64,000 nucleotides of DNA from Parapedobacter sp037190485 (GTDB lineage: Bacteria > Bacteroidota > Bacteroidia > Sphingobacteriales > Sphingobacteriaceae): NCBI GenBank assembly GCA_037190485.1, contig JBBCJB010000004.1, positions 1 through 64,000 on the forward strand, in the 5' to 3' direction. Positions within the stretch are counted from its first letter, which is position 1; each line of letters opens with the position of its first letter. A model generated the notes under the pieces. It did not search any database and had not been told where the DNA came from. It worked only from the letters and a program-made list of their open reading frames with translations. Shown here piece after piece: positions 7,463 to 16,724 of the stretch. The position numbers and the translations under genes are program-made.

Positions 7463-9585
7463 TTAACTATCTGTATGATAAGATGAGGGGTAATATCCTT
7501 TTCGGGCATACGCAGTACCAACAGATTATCCTGAAACAATGGTAACACAGGCCTTTTACCCGGGTGTGCCACGATGGTCCTTGGGCAACGATCCAACTTC
7601 AACGAAACCTCGATTGCTTCGCCGAAACCAGCCTGTTCGTTTTTCCATTCCGATTTCCGGTCAATGAAATGCAGGAACAAATCACCATCTTTTTCGCGCA
7701 CCACCGATTCCACCCAAGGATTGGCCTTGATCCGAATCATGCCGTCGCTTGACAACTCATCAACTATCGACCCCAGTAAAAATCGGCTATATCCCCCGTC
7801 AGCAACCGGAGCGAATGAAAATCCACTATGTTTGTAGTAGGTGTCGAAAACATTCGCTGCCAGATAAATGGTTGTTCCACCTTGAAAAGATCGCTTCACG
7901 ATAGCAGGTCGATCCGAATCATCAAAATCCATCACAGACATTCCATCAGTCGGCCGCAACCGCCAGGATTTGCTGACTTTCATCTTGCCGCCCCCCAAAG
8001 TCGCAGCTTCGAAACCTGCTGCCCCATCAAGTTCAACCCCCATTAACGGTGCTAATCCGGACTCCACGCTGCGTCCTGATGCCACCAGGTTGCCACCATT
8101 CCGAACGAATTCATGGATCGCGGCAATCGTTTCGGCATCCAATAGATGCTGTTCAGCCAGGATGACTGTCCTGTAATCCTTGATGCGCTCCTGAAACTGC
8201 GATTCGTTTATGATATCGAAAGGGGCGTGATTTTCAAGGAGTGCCTCGTAGGCCCCAATCATCGCTTCACTGAACGGTAAATTGTTCGGCCAGTATATCC
8301 GGCTATTCCTCTCGGATGCCATCCCTTCACTTATGGTGCCATCCGAAGTTATCCCCAGCCCGTTTTCATCGGACATGCCATTGATATTTTCAATGACGTG
8401 CGCATAGTGCGTCCTAGCGCTGTGCAGCAAAGCGACTTGATTGTATGGTTTCGTGTGCTGGCACCAATCCTGCCGCGCCCTGGCGAAAGCCGCGCCCTTC
8501 CTGGCGAGTTCCAAGTATCGGTCCGCAGGACGTTCCGTCACGCCTTTGTCTCGGATTTCCTTCCTGACGGAGGCAATATCCGTAGGGAATTCCCCGATGT
8601 TCCATTTACCGCCATGGGCCGTGATGATCGCAATCTCATTGTATACCGATTCGATTCGCTTCGGCCTCACGCCAGCCCATATATCCGTACTCAGGCCCGG
8701 CATGAGGTCAAAATCCAAGGCTCCCGAACCCGCGTAGCGGGCGTTTATACCTAGTTCCAACGGATTATTCAGTATGTCAGCAGATAAATTGGCTATGAAA
8801 TACGGTGGTTTCTCCGGCTGTTCGACAAGGTAGGAATGGTTAAACGTGACCAAGATGTTGGAATCCACGCTCTTGATTGCCAGATAAATTTTTTCCATCC
8901 ATTCCCAAAAGCATGCTCGATGGAACGAGACCCAGCGTTCCCATTCTTCCAAGTTATCCATAGTCAGCTTAGCGGGAGGTTCATCATGATATTGTTCGCG
9001 GTACAATGCTTTGCAAAACCTGCAATAGCATACGTTTACGGTGATGACCGCCTCATCGATCCAAACTTGGGAAGGTCTTAACTGCCGCGGAAGATCCACG
9101 TAAAATGCCGGAATGATTTCTTCATGCACACCCGGCGAATTGAAACACAGGTGTTTCCTGCCCCACCTCCCCGCTATGGAACCATCGCTGTTTACTCGAT
9201 AACTATACTTATCGGATGAATCGTAGCGATCGGCCGACCACGTTCCCGCATGGTTGATCGTGGCAACCATGTTAATCCCGTGCTTCTCATGGAATCCAAC
9301 CTTTTTCAGGTAAAGCCACATGGACAGGCCGTGCACATGGAATTGGATGGCGTCTGGCCTGACCATACCGACCTGTTCGTCCAAAAAAGGCAAATCCGCC
9401 TCCTCGAATGATATGGATGCGTGTGCATGTATATAGCTGTCACGATACCACTGGGGGCCGTTCAGGCTACCTTTCGAGGAAAATCGACCGCCCATTCCAT
9501 AGGTTGCCGTTGACATACCGTCTATCGCCATGCCTCCCGCCAATAAGGCGATTGACCGCAGAAAATCATCCCTTTTCATACGCAT
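7459..9585 (-). CDS. Putative GH42/GH151-like glycoside hydrolase
   Basis: 708 residues with an N-terminal signal-like or Tat-like region (MKRDDFLRSIALLAGGMA). A TIM-barrel-like first half contains VWIDEAVITVNVCYCRFCKALYRE-type text, where the DE pair followed by CYCxxC recalls GH42/GH151-type enzymes. It is followed (~residues 450-560) by a Rossmann-like segment resembling the beta-galactosidase trimerisation domain (TVILAEQHLLDAETIAAIHE...GGNLVASG). GH151 enzymes are alpha-L-fucosidases, which would suit the neighbouring GH29 genes, but I cannot confirm the family from the sequence alone. It sits 9 bases after a GH29 gene and overlaps the SGNH gene. Confidence 0.6.
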   Translation of the reverse strand: MRMKRDDFLRSIALLAGGMAIDGMSTATYGMGGRFSSKGSLNGPQWYRDSYIHAHASISFEEADLPFLDEQVGMVRPDAIQFHVHGLSMWLYLKKVGFHEKHGINMVATINHAGTWSADRYDSSDKYSYRVNSDGSIAGRWGRKHLCFNSPGVHEEIIPAFYVDLPRQLRPSQVWIDEAVITVNVCYCRFCKALYREQYHDEPPAKLTMDNLEEWERWVSFHRACFWEWMEKIYLAIKSVDSNILVTFNHSYLVEQPEKPPYFIANLSADILNNPLELGINARYAGSGALDFDLMPGLSTDIWAGVRPKRIESVYNEIAIITAHGGKWNIGEFPTDIASVRKEIRDKGVTERPADRYLELARKGAAFARARQDWCQHTKPYNQVALLHSARTHYAHVIENINGMSDENGLGITSDGTISEGMASERNSRIYWPNNLPFSEAMIGAYEALLENHAPFDIINESQFQERIKDYRTVILAEQHLLDAETIAAIHEFVRNGGNLVASGRSVESGLAPLMGVELDGAAGFEAATLGGGKMKVSKSWRLRPTDGMSVMDFDDSDRPAIVKRSFQGGTTIYLAANVFDTYYKHSGFSFAPVADGGYSRFLLGSIVDELSSDGMIRIKANPWVESVVREKDGDLFLHFIDRKSEWKNEQAGFGEAIEVSLKLDRCPRTIVAHPGKRPVLPLFQDNLLVLRMPEKDITPHLIIQIVK

Positions 9586-9594
9586 TGCTTTTGT

Positions 9595-11388
9595 TCAAGA
9601 GCCTCCCTCGCGCTTTCTCTTAAGCACAAGTCTATTGATTCGTAATCCTTTCGCGACTTCATTGTTTTCGGGTTTAACGATAAACCTGTAGTTCATATCG
9701 GATTTGAGATGCACCGATCCGACCAGCTGTTCGGACAACGTGCCAAACTGCCTGATCGGTACGCTCAATACCTTCGAGGACATGCCAAGTTCCCGTTCAT
9801 CGGCGACGTTATTGCCTGTAACGCGGACATCTACACGCAGGTTGCCGTTGGCAAATTGGCTATCGCAGGCATATACGGCGTAAACATCGAATGCCCCTCC
9901 TTCCTTGCAGATCAGGTTCCACCAAAGTTCATCGCTCGGGAATACCTTCACTTGCGCGAAATCACTGACCGTCTGCGTCAAGGAATCGTATGTAACGTTA
10001 CCGACCATCCTGGTAACACGACTGTGCAATTCATAGACGTCGAGCGCATCATCAAACCGAAAACCGCTTTTTACACGTGGGTGCTCATCCGCTATATGCA
10101 CCTTGATGACAAATGGCTTGTACCCAACGCCTTTCGGCAGTTTAAAAACCACCCCGTCGTGGTGTTGCACAAATGCCACCGATTTCCCATCTGTCAACGT
10201 CACGGCATCCAGGACGCTACTTTCCAAACCGGGAACGACCAACTCGTCGTGAGCAACGAATACCGAAAGATAGAGCATTCCGGGCTTTGTCGTGCAGCGC
10301 CAAGAAACACCTTGGGGATAAAACGGACTGTGTGAGGTCCCATATACGGCCTCGCCATTTCGCTTCACCCAAGCGCCAACCTCCCGCAATATCCGGACGC
10401 TTTCATCCGGTATCCTACCCTCGCCATCAGGCCCGATGTTGAGCAGATAATTCCCTCCCTTGCTGATAACGTCAACAAGCCTAAACAACAAATCATCGGC
10501 ACTCTTCCACGCTTGGTCGTCCTTTTTATATCCCCATGTATTATTGAGTGTTGCTGGTGTTTCCCATTTTTGCCTAATACGTACGTCTACGGGCACTTGG
10601 TTATCGCCCATTTGCTCGTAGTCACCCAGGCCCCAACCGATACGACCATTCACTAAGCAGTCCGGTTGAAATCGCTTCACCAAATCGTAAAATTGCTTGG
10701 CCTGATCCTTAGACAATGAATCGGGTGTATCATACCATAGGTGCGAAACGCGCCCATAGCGGGTCAGCAACTCCGTAACTTGCGGAAAGGCCTTGTTTTG
10801 CAAATAGGCCTCAAAATCACGCTTCCGATCTTTGGGCCAATCCCATGTATTGCCCACCGCGTCATATTCCGCCCAATCGCGCGTGTGCGAATAATAGAAT
10901 CCGAAATCCATTTCCTCGCGCGCGCAGGCTTCTGCCAGTAAACTTAGTGGATCTTGCCCAAAAGGAGTCGACTTTACGATGTTATAAGCTGACACCTCAG
11001 AATCAAACATGGCAAAACCGTCGTGATGCTTGGCGGTGATGACCACGTATTGCATACCGGCTTCCTTTGCCAAATTGACCCAATCCTGGGCATTGAACCG
11101 GTTCGCCTTGAAATCTTTCGCTGACTGACGATAGGATAACCGAGGGATTTTCAAATCCTTCATAATGTGCTCCCCGATATGATTGGTCTTTATACCCTCC
11201 CATTCACCACCCAACGCGGAATACAGCCCCCAATGGACAAACATCCCGAATTTTTGCCTGTCGAACTTGGCAAGGGCGCTATCGGTAAATGATTCCGTCG
11301 AATACCGCGGTTTGCAAAATGCAGCTATGGGAAAGAAAAATCCTGCCAAAAAAAAGAAAAATAGTTTCTGATGCATTTGAAAAGACAT
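9595..11388 (-). CDS. Alpha-L-fucosidase, glycoside hydrolase family 29
   Basis: 597-residue secreted fucosidase. An in-frame ATG at 11376 (MHQKLFFFFLAGFFF) gives the cleaner signal peptide; the first ATG overlaps the transporter stop codon by one base. GH29 signatures: KFGMFVHWGLYS (~45-57), YVVITAKHHDGFAMFDS (~115-131), FGFYYSHTRDW, and the nucleophile-region LWYDTPDS, whose Asp is the expected catalytic nucleophile; later SKGGNYLLNIGPDGEG. A C-terminal beta-rich domain of ~200 residues follows. It lies between a transporter gene and a GH42/GH151-like gene in the same operon. It removes terminal L-fucose from the imported or surface glycan. Confidence 0.92.
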   Translation of the reverse strand: MSFQMHQKLFFFFLAGFFFPIAAFCKPRYSTESFTDSALAKFDRQKFGMFVHWGLYSALGGEWEGIKTNHIGEHIMKDLKIPRLSYRQSAKDFKANRFNAQDWVNLAKEAGMQYVVITAKHHDGFAMFDSEVSAYNIVKSTPFGQDPLSLLAEACAREEMDFGFYYSHTRDWAEYDAVGNTWDWPKDRKRDFEAYLQNKAFPQVTELLTRYGRVSHLWYDTPDSLSKDQAKQFYDLVKRFQPDCLVNGRIGWGLGDYEQMGDNQVPVDVRIRQKWETPATLNNTWGYKKDDQAWKSADDLLFRLVDVISKGGNYLLNIGPDGEGRIPDESVRILREVGAWVKRNGEAVYGTSHSPFYPQGVSWRCTTKPGMLYLSVFVAHDELVVPGLESSVLDAVTLTDGKSVAFVQHHDGVVFKLPKGVGYKPFVIKVHIADEHPRVKSGFRFDDALDVYELHSRVTRMVGNVTYDSLTQTVSDFAQVKVFPSDELWWNLICKEGGAFDVYAVYACDSQFANGNLRVDVRVTGNNVADERELGMSSKVLSVPIRQFGTLSEQLVGSVHLKSDMNYRFIVKPENNEVAKGLRINRLVLKRKREGGS

Positions 11389-12719
11389 TAGTTACTGGCC
11401 GATTTCTCGGAAGGTTCCCCTACTTGTTCCATGGTGTCACGCTTGGCTGCGGCGGCCTTATCCCGATTCCTGAACCAATTGGCTAATGCCGAACCGGTGA
11501 CGTTCTGAAGCGGGCCGAAAATGGCGGATGCCAAGCCAACCGTAGCCACCTTGCCCATCTGCAAGGCCAAGCCCGTAGCCACCCCGCCGTTTTGCATCCC
11601 CACTTCAAACGCGATGGTGCGTCGGTCTTTCTCCGGCAAACCGAACAGCTTCGCCAGGAAATAGCCCAAGCCCAACCCAGCCACATTGTGCAGGAAACAC
11701 GTTACGATCAGCAACCCGCCGACCGCCAATAGGTTGTCACGGCCCGATGCCGTGATGACTACCGTATTGATCACGATACCCAGCATCGCCGCGAACGATA
11801 ACCAGCCGTCCAATTGCTTCCTGGTAACCGATTCGCGGTATCGGCGGAATAACGTTCCGGCAACCCAGGGGAGCATGTAGAACCAAGCGAACGATAACGC
11901 CGTCGACCTGGAAAAACCGGCTACCGTTCCCCCGGTCAGCGAGGCGAGCACGGCATTCGTCAACAGGATAACCGCGGCGAAAACGATCATCTGCAAGGCA
12001 GCCTGCTTCTTGGGCGTATCGCGATAATAGTGGAGGTTGAAAATGAAACCGGCCATGACGGGTATGATGATCATGTTGGTGATATCGATCATCATGTGCG
12101 CGACGTCTATCTGCACATATTGTCCACCCAACCACTGCATCAGGAACGGCGTTATCAGTGGGGAGACCATCGTGGACACAGCCCCCGTGGTAACCGCAAG
12201 CGCGAGGTTGGCACCGGCGAGGTAAGACATCACGTTGGATGCCATGGCGCTGGAGACGCAACCGATCAGGATGACACCGCCCGCTATTTCGGCCGGAAAA
12301 TCAAACAGGTGCGAAAGCCCGTAGGCAACCAATGGCATCACCAGAAAATGGCAACACACGCCGATGATCACCCCTTTCGGCATCTTCACCACGCCCTTGA
12401 AGTCATTGAATGTCATATGGGCGCCCATACCGAACATCGTGAGCTGCACGAATGGTACGATCACGCGTTTCAATTCGAAGTCGCCGATGCTGTGGAAGGC
12501 ACCGGGGTAGCACATGGCCGCGGCGACGGCCACCAGGATCCAAACGGTGTAGGCAAAGCCTTTCAATGATGAAAACGACCGGAAAACCAACGCCAGGGCA
12601 ATCAAGCCGACGATCAACGCCAGTCCGGCCATGTTCCCATGTCCGGTACCGCGCAGGATACCCGCCACGATCAACAGCAGCACGCCGAAAACCAATACCA
12701 AACGTGAAAAATTACGCAT
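11388..12719 (-). CDS. Bile acid:sodium symporter family (BASS) transporter
   Basis: 443-residue inner-membrane protein with about ten hydrophobic segments plus an N-terminal pair. The segment MTFNDFKGVVKMPKGVIIGV and GCVSSAMASNVMSYLAGANLALAV match the BASS/ASBT fold, with the small-residue and Asn-rich crossover region that binds sodium in this family. BASS members import bile acids, organic acids or pantothenate-like compounds; inside a fucosidase PUL, an organic acid or sugar-acid cargo is plausible but unproven. Its stop codon overlaps the start of the GH29 gene by one base. Confidence 0.85.
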   Translation of the reverse strand: MRNFSRLVLVFGVLLLIVAGILRGTGHGNMAGLALIVGLIALALVFRSFSSLKGFAYTVWILVAVAAAMCYPGAFHSIGDFELKRVIVPFVQLTMFGMGAHMTFNDFKGVVKMPKGVIIGVCCHFLVMPLVAYGLSHLFDFPAEIAGGVILIGCVSSAMASNVMSYLAGANLALAVTTGAVSTMVSPLITPFLMQWLGGQYVQIDVAHMMIDITNMIIIPVMAGFIFNLHYYRDTPKKQAALQMIVFAAVILLTNAVLASLTGGTVAGFSRSTALSFAWFYMLPWVAGTLFRRYRESVTRKQLDGWLSFAAMLGIVINTVVITASGRDNLLAVGGLLIVTCFLHNVAGLGLGYFLAKLFGLPEKDRRTIAFEVGMQNGGVATGLALQMGKVATVGLASAIFGPLQNVTGSALANWFRNRDKAAAAKRDTMEQVGEPSEKSASN

Positions 12720-12747
12720 CAGGAATATAGCTGGTTAGGGGTCATCA

Positions 12748-14643
12748 TTAGTGATTCATTTCGCTACGGCAATTACCGATCGCTTGCGATACCGTCAGTG
12801 CCTTGCCGTAAACGGTGAGGGCATCCACTTTTTCCGCCGCGATGCGCAACCCTGAACTCCCGTTGGCCGATCTGAAATACGGACTGAAACGCCCCCATCC
12901 GAACTGCCGGGTCGTTCCGCCGTCATCCAGTTTACCGTTTACGACAAAAAAGATGACGTTCGGTCCGCCATCCACCACGATACTGATGTGATGCGGCTTT
13001 CCGACAGCCAATGAACCGGGTGTGGATGCCCAGGCCACCTGGGTCTGTCCGTCATTCAGGACCAATTCGATGGCATTGCGGTCGTTCAGCCGTACCAGCC
13101 ACCCCTTACCGGTCCCATCCAGCGCATTCAGCAGTGAATCACCGGTTTTTGCCGCTGCCATGTCCAACACCATGTCGACGGAAAACCCCTTGCCCGTACG
13201 CACACCGGGTTGATCTACCGGTTTGGTATCCCGCCTAAACAACTCGGGCAGCACAGGTGCATCGATGGTCACCTTTCCGCGCTTGGCGACATCCCGTTTC
13301 CATTGTAAAATGGCATCATCCGCATGCTTGGTTTTTGTCGCAAATTGGGTCCACAAGCCCTCAAGCCACGCGTTATCCACCTCGTGTACACGGGCCAGGT
13401 CCTTTTGTGTTTCGGTGATGTAGTATGCCCCATCCTCTTCGATCAAATCCGGATAACTCATCCGGATAAACGGATCGTCATCGTAGAACAGGATTTCCGG
13501 TTCGCTCCACCGGATCACCTTGCCGGCTGGCGAATCCATCTCGATCCCCCCGGCCAACCAGACTGGATTGCGGTCTTGGTATGACATCGACCTTCGTTGC
13601 GGATGTTCACCGATAAACCGCCCGCCGTGGTTATGAAACCAATACAGGTACTTCCCATTCTCGCATCTCCAGACGAAATTGGCTGCCCGGGGATGTTTCA
13701 TCAGCCGACCATCGGCATAACGCATGTATTGCGGAGAATCCCATGTATGGCCTTCGTCGCGGCTGTAGCTGTACGCTGCGTGTCCGTCTATGGTACGGTA
13801 GACACAGAAAAAACTACCATCGCTCAGCACGGTGAAACTTTGTTCTTCAGCGATCGGCCCTCCCCCCTCCGGTGTCCTCAACCCAATCTCACCATCGGGC
13901 AACGTGCGCCAAACGGCATCCCGGGGATCGGCTACCGCCAGCAGGTTATCGCTGCAAAGCAAAGCACCTTCGCTGGAGGTGAAGAATCCTTCGCCGAAAC
14001 CGCCCACTTTATGGATAGGTACATACGCCTTGCCGTTATGCGAAAAGGCCTTGCCGACATTCCAAAAAAACTTTATTTCACCTCCATAAGGATTGCTCCG
14101 GTCGATTTCGAACATCCGCATCGGGATATCGTATCGCTCGGCCGACCACGTCTTGCCATGGTCGTCCGAGTACTTGAACACGAAATGCCCTTGGCTGTCC
14201 ACGCGCTTCACCTTTCCGTCCTTGTAGGGCGGGTTATCGCCATGTACCCAGCGGATATTGTCGGTATTGTGGTTGTAAAATACGAAAATACGACCATTAG
14301 GCGCCTTGAGCAACACCGAATACGACGCTTCAGGGCCATCAGCCGGTTCCACGGCCACCCGATCTACCCAAGTCTTACCCTTGTCATGGCTGCGTTGCGC
14401 GATGATGTGTTGGCCGGAAGTCCCTTCGTGCCCAGCGGCCGTGGTGAGTACGCATAGCCACGCACCATCATCCGTCTTGACCACATAGGGCTGGTCGCTG
14501 TAACTTTCATCCGGGATGACATGGCCCGTCGAGATGTTTCGCCAGTCGGCGGTCTGTGCATGTGCCGCCAGATCCAACAAGATGGCGAGCAGCGTCGTCA
14601 ATATGCTATACCGTCCCATGTGATTTCGCTTTTGGATATTCAT
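12748..14643 (-). CDS. Sialidase-fold (BNR) hydrolase with LamG-like C-terminal domain
   Basis: 631 residues with a signal peptide (best start is ATG at 14619, MGRYSILTTLLAILLDLAAHAQ). The beta-propeller shows Asp-box motifs SHDKGKTW, SDDHGKTW and SRDEGHTW. The last ~150 residues (ISIVVDGGPNVIFFVVNGKLDDG) look like a concanavalin/LamG domain. Sialidase-superfamily enzymes include exo-sialidases and other retaining hydrolases; the arginine triad of true sialidases is not obvious, so the substrate is open. It overlaps the D-lyxose isomerase gene by 14-38 bases, so translation is probably coupled. Confidence 0.78.
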   Translation of the reverse strand: MNIQKRNHMGRYSILTTLLAILLDLAAHAQTADWRNISTGHVIPDESYSDQPYVVKTDDGAWLCVLTTAAGHEGTSGQHIIAQRSHDKGKTWVDRVAVEPADGPEASYSVLLKAPNGRIFVFYNHNTDNIRWVHGDNPPYKDGKVKRVDSQGHFVFKYSDDHGKTWSAERYDIPMRMFEIDRSNPYGGEIKFFWNVGKAFSHNGKAYVPIHKVGGFGEGFFTSSEGALLCSDNLLAVADPRDAVWRTLPDGEIGLRTPEGGGPIAEEQSFTVLSDGSFFCVYRTIDGHAAYSYSRDEGHTWDSPQYMRYADGRLMKHPRAANFVWRCENGKYLYWFHNHGGRFIGEHPQRRSMSYQDRNPVWLAGGIEMDSPAGKVIRWSEPEILFYDDDPFIRMSYPDLIEEDGAYYITETQKDLARVHEVDNAWLEGLWTQFATKTKHADDAILQWKRDVAKRGKVTIDAPVLPELFRRDTKPVDQPGVRTGKGFSVDMVLDMAAAKTGDSLLNALDGTGKGWLVRLNDRNAIELVLNDGQTQVAWASTPGSLAVGKPHHISIVVDGGPNVIFFVVNGKLDDGGTTRQFGWGRFSPYFRSANGSSGLRIAAEKVDALTVYGKALTVSQAIGNCRSEMNH

Positions 14644-15331
14644 GGCATAAATAGTGTGTCCTAGCCTCGTCTTCCTCTATTTCGGGAAACCTGGCCGCGT
14701 AGTCGACCAAAAATACGTTATCGTTGAAATCATCGCAAACGCTGGAAACCTCTTGGCTCAATGTATAGCCCACCCCTTCGATCCCGTATCCCGTTCCTTC
14801 CTCTCCCCAGAATTGGTGGATGGTCCTTGGCGGTACGCAGACGCTCATGCCGGGTTTCAACCTGATGGTATCGCCCGGTTGCAGACGGCGCGTACAGCCA
14901 TCCACCTGGATGGTGAACGAGGCCGAAGACCGATTCCCTTGCTCGTCGGCTTTGCAGAGCTGCACCAGTATGTTCCCGCCGGCCAGGCAAATCAGGTCCT
15001 CGCGTTTCGACAAGTGGAAATGTGCGGGCGCCCGTTGTCCCTCGGGGTCGATGAGCAGCTTCTCCGCATATTCCTTCGGATACCCCCCGATACCCTTCCT
15101 GCCATTCCGCAATGTGAATAGCGTACGCCCGATATGGTAGAAATCCTTGCTGCCGAAGTCGGTGACATCCCAACCCAGTAGGCAATCGCGGATTTCATCG
15201 CAGTCTTCGCCTTGCTCCTCCCACTTCTTCGGGGACCAATGGGCAAACCGCGGGAGTTGCCATCCGAAATGTTCCACGACCACTTTAGCCGTCTCGATGC
15301 TGCCATTCACCATGGATCGCTTTAGATTCAT
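14606..15331 (-). CDS. D-lyxose isomerase-like cupin sugar isomerase
   Basis: 241-residue cytosolic cupin of the D-lyxose/D-mannose ketol-isomerase family. The metal-binding motif is visible as PAHFHLSKREDL (two His, Glu; ~residues 100-112), with a later histidine in PPRTIHQFWGEEG (~170-182). It interconverts aldoses and ketoses (D-lyxose/D-xylulose, sometimes D-mannose/D-fructose) with Mn2+. Its presence inside the PUL operon suggests that a lyxose- or mannose-type sugar is released alongside fucose. Length and motifs fit the family; the in vivo substrate is inferred. Confidence 0.83.
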   Translation of the reverse strand: MNLKRSMVNGSIETAKVVVEHFGWQLPRFAHWSPKKWEEQGEDCDEIRDCLLGWDVTDFGSKDFYHIGRTLFTLRNGRKGIGGYPKEYAEKLLIDPEGQRAPAHFHLSKREDLICLAGGNILVQLCKADEQGNRSSASFTIQVDGCTRRLQPGDTIRLKPGMSVCVPPRTIHQFWGEEGTGYGIEGVGYTLSQEVSSVCDDFNDNVFLVDYAARFPEIEEDEARTHYLCHEYPKAKSHGTV

Positions 15332-15346
15332 CTTACTTTTTTTCTA

Positions 15347-16702
15347 TCAATTAGTTATCCTATCCATTATACCCACTTCAAAAACCGTCACGTAGCGATC
15401 GGTCAAATCGGCTTTTGAAACCTTGATCGCCAACATTCCGTCTTCATCCGAATAATCGAGCAACGTACTGCTTGCCATATCCCGGACATACCGCACACCG
15501 CCTTTCGGCAGTTCGACGGTGATGTCGGTGCATGACCGATCGATTACGTGAACGTAGAGCCTATCGCCTCGTACCGTGCACACCCATCGATCCGATTGCT
15601 GCCGCACCAGTGATGGCCTGGTCGCGACGATCGCATCGCGGTGACCCTCCATCCACCGGCCAATGGCTTCCAATGTCCTTTTGGCCGTATCCGGAAACCG
15701 CCCATTGCCCATCGGCCCCACGTTCAACAAGTAGTTCCCTCCCTTCGAGCTTACCTCCGCCAATTGCCGGATGAGCGTCTCCGGCGTTTTCCACCGGTGG
15801 TCGTGCCGGGAGTAGCCCCACGTGTCATTGATCGTCATGCATGTTTCCCAAGTGGCAGGCAACGTCTGCCTGGCAATCTCATTGTCGCCAAGGCTTATGT
15901 AGTCGCCGTATCCGTTCCCGATCCGGCTATTCACCAAACAGTTCGGCTGGATTGAGGTCACCAATTCCTTCAGATCCCTGCTCATGCGCTCGTTCAACTT
16001 ATAGGGCACGTCAAACCAAAGCAACTCAATCTCACCGTACTGCCGCAACAATGCGCTCACTTCGCAGAACACCTTGCCATAGAAATAAGCTTCAAAATCG
16101 GCCTCAGTCTGTGCAGGGAAATCCCAGGTGTTGCCGTTGGCATTCCAGTTGGCGCCCGCTTCGTGGAAATCGCGTGCATTGCTATAATACAATCCAAACT
16201 TCAAACCGGCTTCCTTACAGGCCTCGGCCAATTCCCGCACCGGGTCGCGCCCGAACGGCGTCGCGTCGACGATGTCGTACGTTGTACAAGGCGAATCGAA
16301 CATTGAAAAGCCCTCCTGGTGCTTCGCCGTAAATACCATGTACTGCATGCCCGCGCCCTTCGCCATGCGAACCCACTCCTTGGCATCGAACGCCGTCGGG
16401 TTGAACAGGCGGGCGAGTTGCTCGTATTCGGCATTGGGAATCCGCATGGTCAGGTTGATCTGCTCGGCATAGGGTCGGTTCGGAGGAATGGCCTTTCCTT
16501 TCCATTCTCCGCCAAGCTGTGCGTAAAGCCCCCAATGGATGAACATGCCGAACTTCAGGTCGCTAAATGCCTCCAAGCGGGCCTCGCGCGTGGAATCGCC
16601 TTCCCTGATCCATTGATCGCGGTTTTCGGGGCGCTCCGTGTGCTGTGCATACCCACCGGCTGCAAACGCGAGCGAAAACAAAAAGATCGCGGTTACTTTC
16701 AT
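15347..16702 (-). CDS. Alpha-L-fucosidase, glycoside hydrolase family 29
   Basis: 451 residues from ATG 16702 (MKVTAIFLFSLAFAAGGYAQ), chosen because it opens a clean signal peptide just after the SusD stop; upstream in-frame codons would run into susD. GH29 motifs: KFGMFIHWGLYAQLGGEW, YMVFTAKHQEGFSMFDS, FGLYYSNARDF, the nucleophile-region ELLWFDVPY, and SSKGGNYLLNVGPMGNG. The C-terminal domain is short compared with the other GH29 in this operon. It is the first enzyme gene after susD, a usual place for a main surface or periplasmic activity. Confidence 0.92.
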   Translation of the reverse strand: MKVTAIFLFSLAFAAGGYAQHTERPENRDQWIREGDSTREARLEAFSDLKFGMFIHWGLYAQLGGEWKGKAIPPNRPYAEQINLTMRIPNAEYEQLARLFNPTAFDAKEWVRMAKGAGMQYMVFTAKHQEGFSMFDSPCTTYDIVDATPFGRDPVRELAEACKEAGLKFGLYYSNARDFHEAGANWNANGNTWDFPAQTEADFEAYFYGKVFCEVSALLRQYGEIELLWFDVPYKLNERMSRDLKELVTSIQPNCLVNSRIGNGYGDYISLGDNEIARQTLPATWETCMTINDTWGYSRHDHRWKTPETLIRQLAEVSSKGGNYLLNVGPMGNGRFPDTAKRTLEAIGRWMEGHRDAIVATRPSLVRQQSDRWVCTVRGDRLYVHVIDRSCTDITVELPKGGVRYVRDMASSTLLDYSDEDGMLAIKVSKADLTDRYVTVFEVGIMDRITN

Positions 16703-16724
16703 ATCGCTGAAATCAAGCATGCGA